This document shows positions 7,517 to 12,497 of a DNA stretch of 12,497 nt, in pieces; the stretch's first letter is position 1; each line of letters begins with the position of its first letter. Under the pieces are notes generated by a model that did no database searches, was not told the DNA's origin, and saw only the letters and a program-made list of their open reading frames with translations. The position numbers and the translations under genes are program-made. The stretch comes from an uncultured Clostridium sp. (GTDB lineage Bacteria > Bacillota > Clostridia > TANB77 > CAG-508). The stretch lies in NCBI GenBank assembly GCA_900556455.1, contig USOV01000024.1, positions 1-12,497 of the forward strand. The letters run 5' to 3'.

Positions 7517-8644
7517 ATGAAGCCAGCAATAACATATGAACTTTTACACGAAGATAAGAGTACAGGTGCTAGAAGAGGCAGAATACATACTCCACATGGA
7601 GATATAGAAACACCTGTATTTATGCCAGTAGGAACGCAAGCAACAGTAAAATCAATGACACCTGAAGAATTAAAAGAAGAGGTAAAAGCACAAATAATAC
7701 TTTCAAATACGTATCATTTATATTTAAGACCAGGAGATAAGATTGTAAAAGAAGCAGGGGGATTACATAAATTCATGAATTGGGACAGGCCAATTCTGAC
7801 AGACTGCGGAGGTTTCCAAGTATTTAGTTTAAGTGATTTAAGAACAATTTCTGAAGATGGAGTTGAATTTAAATCTCATTTGGATGGAAGCAAACATTTC
7901 TTCTCACCAGAAAAGGTAATGGAAATAGAAGAGAATTTAGGTGCAGATATAATAATGTCTTTTGATGAATGCTGTCCATATCCATCAACTTATGAATATA
8001 CAAAAAATTCAATGGAAAGAACAACTAGATGGGCTGTAAGATGTAAGGAGGCTCATAAGAGAGATGACCAAGGATTATTTGGAATAATACAAGGTGGATT
8101 TTATGAGGATTTAAGAAAAAAATCAGCAGAAGATTTGATACAACTTGATTTCCCCGGTTACGCAGTTGGAGGAATAAGTGTAGGAGAACCTAAAGAAGAC
8201 TTTTTAAGAATATTAAAATACACAGCACCACTTATGCCAAAAGATAAACCAAGGTATTTGATGGGAGTTGGAACACCTGATTATTTGATAGAAGCAGCAA
8301 TTGCAGGAATAGATATGTGTGACTGTGTGCTTCCAACTAGAATTGCAAGAAATGGAACAGCAATGACTTGGAATGGAAAAGTTGTAGTTAGAAATGCAAC
8401 TTATGAAAGAGACTGGAGACCATTAGATGAAGAATGTGATTGCTATACTTGCAAAAATTATACTAGAGCTTATATTAGGCACTTAATAAAGGCAAATGAA
8501 ATTTTAGGTGTAAGATTATTATCAATTCATAACCTAAGGTTCTTGACTAAACTAATGGAAAGAGTTAAAATAGAAATAGAAAATGATAACTTATTAAATT
8601 TTAAAAATGAATTTTACAAAAAGTACGGCTACACAAAAGAATAG
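7517..8644 (+). CDS. tgt: tRNA-guanine(34) transglycosylase
   Basis: Exchanges guanine for preQ1 at position 34 of tRNAs with GUN anticodons, providing the substrate for QueA. TDCGGFQVFSL (95-105) carries the general acid/base Asp96. AVGGISVGE (216-224) is the substrate-binding loop. GIDMCDCVLPTR (264-275) contains the likely nucleophile Asp269. The zinc site is CDCYTC followed by His322 (Cys307, Cys309, Cys312, His322). All key residues are present and the 375-aa length is normal. AAGGAG at 7503-7508 sets ATG 7517. The gene usually found after tgt in bacteria, yajC, is absent; a WG-repeat membrane protein follows instead. Confidence 0.97.
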   Translation: MKPAITYELLHEDKSTGARRGRIHTPHGDIETPVFMPVGTQATVKSMTPEELKEEVKAQIILSNTYHLYLRPGDKIVKEAGGLHKFMNWDRPILTDCGGFQVFSLSDLRTISEDGVEFKSHLDGSKHFFSPEKVMEIEENLGADIIMSFDECCPYPSTYEYTKNSMERTTRWAVRCKEAHKRDDQGLFGIIQGGFYEDLRKKSAEDLIQLDFPGYAVGGISVGEPKEDFLRILKYTAPLMPKDKPRYLMGVGTPDYLIEAAIAGIDMCDCVLPTRIARNGTAMTWNGKVVVRNATYERDWRPLDEECDCYTCKNYTRAYIRHLIKANEILGVRLLSIHNLRFLTKLMERVKIEIENDNLLNFKNEFYKKYGYTKE

Positions 8645-8656
8645 GGGGTATATTTT

Positions 8657-9868
8657 ATGGATTTGTTACAAGGGAACAACAAAAATGAAGGAAAAACTGA
8701 AAAAACACAGGCACAAAAAGTTATTTTAATATTACTTATTATATCAATAATATTGTGTGTGATTGTTGGATTAATAATGCTTTATGTATCTACACAAGAT
8801 CAAGTAAAGCAATATTCAGTTGCAGTAAATGGAGCAAAAGTTGATTTAAATGATTTACAAATGATGAGTGATGACAAAGGCAAAAAATATGTTGGTATAA
8901 AGGCACTAACAAATAAGCTTGGCTATAATTATTACAATGGAGAATATAAAGTAGCAGAAGAAGGAAAGAATAAAGGATATGTTAATACTAAAAAGAACAT
9001 AGTACAATTCTTTGCTGATTCAAAGGAAATATATAAAACAACTGAGGATTCAAAGGCAGACTACGAATATTATGTTTTAGATAATACAATACTAGAATAC
9101 GAAGGAAATATTTATATTGCATTAGATGATTTACCTCTTGCTTTAAATGTAATTTTGAATTATTCTGCAGCAAATAACCAGACTGTTCTAGAAACACCAG
9201 AATACTGGGTAGAACAAAGAGTAGACAGCTTTAAGGATAATGACATTATTCTTAGTGAAACTCCAGAAAACTTAAGAGCATTATCATATGGATATTTAAT
9301 TATCAGTGAAAATGACAAATTTGGAGTAATTGATTTAAATGGTCATGAAGTAATTGGTAACAAATATTCTTCAATTGAATTTTGTGAATACAAAGGTAAC
9401 TTTATAGTATCTGATACTCAAAAGAAATATGGAGTTATAACTAAATCTGGTATAGCAAATATTGATTTACAATATGATAGCTTAGAAATTATAAGTCATG
9501 ATCCTTTATTATATAAAGTAAAGAGATTAGAAAAATATGGAGTTATTAAAGAAGATGGCAGTTTAATAGGTGAAATTAAATATGATGGAATTGGTTACCC
9601 TGAAAATAAAGCTGAAGAAATTAATTACACTTTAATTATTCCAAAATTAAACGAAAACATACCACAATCAATTGTAGTTTGCAGTGATAAAAAATATGGA
9701 TTAATGGAATTAGAAACTGGAAAAGAAATTGTTTCATGTATTTTAGAAGGTATTTATTCAACAACAGATAATAATAATTTCTTCTATGCAAAATTACAAA
9801 AGGATAAGGTATATTCACTAGAAACATTTGTAGAGAATTTAAACAGATTAACAGGAGCAATTCAATAA
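8657..9868 (+). CDS. Membrane-anchored WG-repeat protein with a stalk-like domain
   Basis: A 403-aa protein with a charged 20-residue N-terminus, one membrane helix (about 21-44) and a large part predicted to be outside the cell. Residues about 53-180 (YSVAVNGAKVDLND...YVGIKALTNKLGYNY) resemble the stalk or copper-amine-oxidase N-terminal-like domain common in clostridial surface proteins. Four degenerate WG-type repeats follow, marked KFGVID (221), KYGVIT (257), KYGVIK (293) and KYGLME (346), each preceding a short beta-rich unit. Such repeats are thought to bind ligands or proteins, but the function here is unknown. AGGGGG at 8643-8648 overlaps the tgt stop and sets ATG 8657. It is the last gene of the gltX operon, ahead of a strong terminator. 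Confidence 0.75.
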   Translation: MDLLQGNNKNEGKTEKTQAQKVILILLIISIILCVIVGLIMLYVSTQDQVKQYSVAVNGAKVDLNDLQMMSDDKGKKYVGIKALTNKLGYNYYNGEYKVAEEGKNKGYVNTKKNIVQFFADSKEIYKTTEDSKADYEYYVLDNTILEYEGNIYIALDDLPLALNVILNYSAANNQTVLETPEYWVEQRVDSFKDNDIILSETPENLRALSYGYLIISENDKFGVIDLNGHEVIGNKYSSIEFCEYKGNFIVSDTQKKYGVITKSGIANIDLQYDSLEIISHDPLLYKVKRLEKYGVIKEDGSLIGEIKYDGIGYPENKAEEINYTLIIPKLNENIPQSIVVCSDKKYGLMELETGKEIVSCILEGIYSTTDNNNFFYAKLQKDKVYSLETFVENLNRLTGAIQ

Positions 9869-9895
9869 TAAGGTCTACACAACGATATTTTAAAT

Positions 9896-9938
9896 AAAAA
9901 TACCGATATAGAAAAACAAATCTATATCGGTATTTTTT
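9896..9938. terminator. Two-way rho-independent terminator between convergent genes
   Basis: A stem of up to 16 bp, AAAAATACCGATATAG (9896-9911) with CTATATCGGTATTTTT (9922-9937), encloses a 10-nt loop and has T-runs on both strands. It should end the plus-strand gltX operon and the minus-strand holin-like gene. The stop codon of the latter (9938-9940) directly abuts the stem. Confidence 0.88.
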
Positions 9939-10312
9939 TACATTTCTTGATTTCCAGGAATTAAATAATCTACTATTCCATATATTAAAGCACCTATTAT
10001 TGCAGCCATCCAAGAAATTGAATATCCTGCTACAAAATATTGTGTAACATAAAGAATAACAGCAGAAAGAATGAAACCAACAAAGCCTTTACCAAAAGGA
10101 CTTGCATGTAAACCAGTAAATTTAATTATTAAATAATCTAAAACAGTAAGTACAATAGCAGCTATAGCTAATGTCCAGATGTTTTTGATGGCAAAGCCTG
10201 GGGTAAAGAAAGCAGTAATGGCTAATACTATTGCAGCTGTAATTAATCTACCAACTATTTGCCAAACTGTGTTAGTTCCACTGTTTTCTTGAGCATGTGT
10301 GTCATTATTCAT
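9938..10312 (-). CDS. Phage holin family (4 TM) small membrane protein
   Basis: A 124-aa very hydrophobic protein with four predicted helices (about 17-38, 45-64, 75-93 and 100-117). It has the pattern of the mycobacterial-type four-helix phage holin family (PF04020): WQIVGRLITAAIVLAITAFFTPGF, then LDYLIIKFTG and YGIVDYLIPG. Despite the name, chromosomal copies like this are common outside prophages, and nothing else phage-like is in the window. The role is unknown; a general membrane function is possible. AAGGGG on the minus strand (complement of 10320-10325) supports the start. It is transcribed alone, convergent with the WG-repeat gene and divergent from the DUF421 gene. Confidence 0.82.
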   Translation of the reverse strand: MNNDTHAQENSGTNTVWQIVGRLITAAIVLAITAFFTPGFAIKNIWTLAIAAIVLTVLDYLIIKFTGLHASPFGKGFVGFILSAVILYVTQYFVAGYSISWMAAIIGALIYGIVDYLIPGNQEM

Positions 10313-10477
10313 AATATTTCCCCTTTCTATAAAATGTATATAAATTTGCTTTCAAAATTAAGCTATATATATGTATTATTTTCAAAAAATTAAAAAATAT
10401 ACAATGTGAATATTTTTTTAAAATTTACAAAAAATAAAGTAAATTGTAATTTATTTGAATAATTCTAAGGAGATAAT
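10313..10477. promoter_or_regulatory. Divergent promoter region between the holin-like and DUF421 genes
   Basis: A very AT-rich 165-nt gap between divergent start codons, which must hold both promoters. On the plus strand TTTACA (10424-10429) is a possible -35, but the -10 candidates 15-17 nt further on (around 10445-10452) are weak. On the minus strand I see only poor matches. Exact elements cannot be assigned by eye. Confidence 0.4.
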
Positions 10478-11165
10478 ATGTTAAATACTTTTGTTCGAGT
10501 CATAATTATATATTTATTAGTTTTAATTGTAATGAGATTAATGGGCAAGAGAGAAATTCGGTCAAATGCAGCCTTTTGAACTTGTAATTGCAATTATGAT
10601 AGCAGATTTAGCATCTGTACCTATGTCTGACACAGGAATACCTATATTTAATGGAATAATTCCAATACTAGCATTATTATTATTACAATTAATTATATCA
10701 ATTATTAATTTAAAAAGTATGAAAGTAAGGCAAATAATTTGTGGAGTTCCTTCTATATTAATTTATAGAGGAAAAATATATGAAAAGGTTTTAAGAAAAG
10801 AAAAATTTACAATTAATGAATTACAAGAAAGATTAAGACAAAGCAATGTATTCAATATAGGGGATGTAGAGTATGCTATATTAGAAACAAGTGGTCAAGT
10901 TACAGTTATTCAAAAACCAGAAAAAAGAAATACAATTCCAGAAGATTTTGGAATTGTACCTGAATATGAAGGAATTCCTTATGATTTAGTGGTAGATGGG
11001 AAAATTATGTATGATAATTTAAAGGCAATAGGAAAAGATTATAATTGGCTGAAAAAAGAAACTAATAAATTTAACATACAGCCAGAAGAAGCTTTGATTA
11101 TAACTTATAACGGAAATAGTCAATTCTTTTGTCAAGCTAAAATAAAAAAAGGGAAGGTATCATGA
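10478..11165 (+). CDS. DUF421 (YetF-type) membrane protein, interrupted by a +1 frameshift
   Basis: The start ATG 10478 has a strong TAAGGAG (10466-10472). The first frame reads MLNTFVRVIIIYLLVLIVMRLMGKREI and then hits CGG TCA AAT and a stop at 10577-10579. Skipping C10559 gives ATT GGT CAA ATG CAG CCT, that is REIGQMQPFELVIAIMIADLASVPM, the hallmark DUF421 sequence. The frame then stays open to 11165, about 228 codons in all. The remaining features are intact: helices in roughly the first 75 residues, GVPSILIYRGKI, the cytoplasmic FTINELQERLRQSNVFNIGDVEYAILETSGQVTVI segment, and GIPYDLVVDGKI. The molecular role of the family is poorly known. The only defect is the single extra base, so this may be a young mutation, an assembly error or a frameshift-expressed gene. 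The DUF4363 gene overlaps its end by 4 nt, the usual pairing. Confidence 0.85.
10556..10562 (+). other. Candidate +1 frameshift site, ATT CGG T
   Basis: The DUF421 family sequence MGKREIGQMQPFE fixes the position of the extra base exactly at C10559. The zero frame is ATT CGG TCA with a stop 15 nt after the CGG codon; the +1 frame is ATT (C) GGT CAA. A purine-rich AAGAGAGAAA lies just upstream. The arrangement NTT-CGG, continuing as a Gly GGN codon, is the same as at 5974-5980. Confidence 0.5.
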
Positions 11166-11548
11166 AAGAATTTACAATAATTTTTATTATTTTAATAATT
11201 ATAATTGGAGGAGCAATATATACCAATAATTACTTGAATAATTCTAGTCAAAAAATGGTAAGTATGCTAAAAGACTTGAAACAAAAAGTAGGGAATGAAG
11301 CAAATGATATAGAAGAATTAAAAACTGAAGTAGAAAAAGTATATGGTGAGTGGGAAAACACGGAAAAGAAATGGGCTTTTGTGGTGTTACATTCTGAGTT
11401 AGATTTAATAGAAACATCTTTTGTAAAAATGAAAGCACAAATAGAAGAAGGAGAGCTAAATAAAAGTATGGAGGAAATTGAAACAGGCATTTTTTTAGTA
11501 GACCATATAAATGAAAAAGAGAAGCTTTGTTTAAAAAATATATTTTAA
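11162..11548 (+). CDS. DUF4363 family membrane-anchored protein
   Basis: A 128-aa protein with an N-terminal membrane helix (about 4-24) followed by an acidic, helical, probably coiled-coil part (about 30-125) containing WENTEKKWAFVVLHSELDLIE, as expected for DUF4363. The function of the family is unknown. Its ATG overlaps the DUF421 stop as ATGA (11162-11165), with GGGAAGG (11150-11156) upstream, so the two are probably translationally coupled. If DUF421 translation really ended at the early zero-frame stop (10577), coupling to this gene would be lost. A strong terminator begins 3 nt after its stop. Confidence 0.75.
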   Translation: MKEFTIIFIILIIIIGGAIYTNNYLNNSSQKMVSMLKDLKQKVGNEANDIEELKTEVEKVYGEWENTEKKWAFVVLHSELDLIETSFVKMKAQIEEGELNKSMEEIETGIFLVDHINEKEKLCLKNIF

Positions 11549-11550
11549 AA

Positions 11551-11592
11551 AATAATAGGAGTCGCCTTTAGTACGACCCCTATTATTTTTTT
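11551..11592. terminator. Two-way terminator with a repeated GC-rich hairpin core
   Basis: Arms AATAATAGG (11551-11559) and CCTATTATT (11579-11587), then GTCG (11561-11564) with CGAC (11574-11577) after one mismatch, enclose a 9-nt loop. T-runs flank it on both strands, so it should end both DUF4363 (plus) and the symporter gene (minus). In reverse complement its core matches the hairpin at 82-115. Confidence 0.85.
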
Positions 11593-11594
11593 AT

Positions 11595-12497
11595 TTATTT
11601 TTCCTTCATCCAATTTTTGCCATCTACAATTCTGGCCGTGAGCATTGAGGAGGCGGTGTCTCCAACAACATTTAGAACTGTTGCAGGAGCATCTATAATA
11701 GTTGCAATTATTGTTAAAATAGGTAATGCATTTACAGGGAAGCCCATTAATGTTAATATCATCATTTCAGAAATTGTACCTCCTCCTATAGGTACAGCTG
11801 TTACTAATAAAGTAACAAGTAATGATACTACTAATACCTTAAAGAATCCCACACTACTTCCAAATAGAGATACTAGGAACATTATTTTGAATGCAGAACC
11901 TATAATAGAACCATCTTTATGGAAACTGGTTCCAAGAGGAATTATGGTTTCTGCAATATCAGCAGAAACTCCTAATTTTTTTGCTGTATCAATATTTACA
12001 GGTATTGATGCTGCACTAGAGCATGTAGCAAGTGCTGTTACTGTAGATGGTATAATATTTTTCCAAAACACTTTTACACCTTTAATTCCTGCGGCAATGT
12101 ATGCGTAAACTGTATAAATTACCACATAGAATAAAATGGAAACAATTAAGTAAATAAAAAATGTTTTTGCATAACCAACTGCAATTGCTGCACCATATGT
12201 ACCAACAAGTGCTGCAAAATAAGAGCCAAGCCCAATAGGTGCATAATACATAATAATTTTAATAAAATTCATAATTACTTCATTTGCAGATATTAAAAAT
12301 TCTTGTACTGGTTTTCCTTTTTCACCAGACATATTAATTGCTAAACCTACTAATAGAGAAACTACTAATAATGCAATTAAGTTATTTTTTGAAAGTAAAT
12401 CTCGAAAATCACTAACAGTAAGAACTGAAACCGTTCTTTCCAAAAAAGATATGTCTTCTGATGGAACATCGGCTTCTTCCTCTGCTTCAAGAGAAGC
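11595..12497 (-). CDS. Dicarboxylate/amino acid:cation symporter, 5' end outside window
   Basis: A membrane transporter of the DAACS (glutamate transporter GltPh) family. The frame is open to the window edge, so about 300 C-terminal residues are present of a usual 400 or more. A TTG at 12441-12443 is not needed as a start. The re-entrant loops are clear: TCSSAASIPVN (HP1 serine-rich) and VPIGGGTISEMM (HP2). PLGTSFHKDG is the conserved TM7 region. TM8 reads IDAPATVLNVVGD, so Asp394, Asn401 and Asp405 (GltPh numbering) are kept, but Arg397, which binds the side-chain carboxylate of acidic substrates, is Ala. This suggests a substrate other than glutamate or aspartate, perhaps a neutral amino acid; that is inference. 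An acidic hydrophilic linker (EAEEEADVPSED) lies between the early helices. The promoter is outside the window. Confidence 0.88.
   Translation of the reverse strand, partial: ASLEAEEEADVPSEDISFLERTVSVLTVSDFRDLLSKNNLIALLVVSLLVGLAINMSGEKGKPVQEFLISANEVIMNFIKIIMYYAPIGLGSYFAALVGTYGAAIAVGYAKTFFIYLIVSILFYVVIYTVYAYIAAGIKGVKVFWKNIIPSTVTALATCSSAASIPVNIDTAKKLGVSADIAETIIPLGTSFHKDGSIIGSAFKIMFLVSLFGSSVGFFKVLVVSLLVTLLVTAVPIGGGTISEMMILTLMGFPVNALPILTIIATIIDAPATVLNVVGDTASSMLTARIVDGKNWMKEK

Noticed and set aside
9636..10013. 125-aa open frame on the minus strand across the WG-gene end and terminator
   Set aside because: It runs through the strong two-way terminator and overlaps two better-supported genes. Its composition, rich in Tyr, Leu and Arg, is that of a shadow frame.
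9938..10312. Holin-family gene as evidence of a prophage
   Set aside because: No integrase, lysin, portal, capsid or attachment-site repeats are nearby. This family is common as a lone chromosomal gene.
11617..12108. 163-aa open frame on the plus strand
   Set aside because: It lies wholly antisense to the symporter gene, whose protein shows clear family motifs. The antisense frame has no recognisable domain and no good ribosome-binding site.
1..12497. CRISPR arrays, tRNA or rRNA genes, insertion sequences
   Set aside because: No regularly spaced repeats, cloverleaf or rRNA-like segments, transposase frames or terminal inverted repeats were seen.

Overview
The window is AT-rich DNA. Arg is written almost entirely as AGA/AGG, ribosome-binding sites are strong and AAGGAG-like, genes are tightly packed, and several families are typical of clostridia (U32 peptidase next to trmR, DUF951, DUF421 followed by DUF4363, WG-repeat membrane protein). 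This points to a low-GC member of the Bacillota, most likely an uncultured gut-type Clostridia. That placement is inference from gene content, not a database match.

Layout. (1) 1-3116, plus strand: the tail of an unidentified gene, a GC-rich hairpin, then trmR, a U32-family tRNA hydroxylation protein (TrhP type) and a divergent RelA/SpoT-fold protein. This unit ends at a rho-independent terminator (3141-3178). (2) 3178-9938, plus strand: a well-formed sigma-A promoter (TTTACA, 17 nt, TATAAT) drives a probable six-gene operon: gltX, a DUF951 protein, a membrane-anchored zinc-metallopeptidase-like protein, queA, tgt and a membrane-anchored WG-repeat protein. It ends at a terminator shared with the convergent next gene. 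(3) 9938-10312, minus strand: a small four-helix membrane protein of the phage-holin-4 family. (4) 10478-11548, plus strand: a DUF421 membrane protein translationally coupled to a DUF4363 protein. (5) 11595-12497, minus strand: a dicarboxylate/amino-acid:cation symporter, cut by the window edge. A two-way terminator separates it from (4).

How the genes fit together. Two routes of tRNA wobble-base (position 34) modification lie close together: TrhP plus TrmR for 5-methoxyuridine, and Tgt plus QueA for queuosine. A glutamyl-tRNA synthetase and a possible (p)ppGpp or tRNA-acting RelA/SpoT-fold enzyme sit among them, so most of the first 8.6 kb concerns tRNA function and translation.

Most unusual observation. 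Two genes, the metallopeptidase (5977) and the DUF421 gene (10559), are each interrupted by what looks like one extra C. In both the junction reads NTT-CGG in the zero frame, and skipping the C restores the family sequence (Leu-Gly-Ser; Glu-Ile-Gly-Gln-Met-Gln). Scanning by eye, I found no in-frame CGG codon in any intact gene of the window (about 3,300 codons); the only two are at these junctions. This fits CGG being an unread or very slow codon at which ribosomes shift +1. It could also be two pseudogenes or sequence errors that share a context by chance. A second repeated signal is a GC-rich hairpin family seen at 82-115 and, inverted, at 11551-11587.
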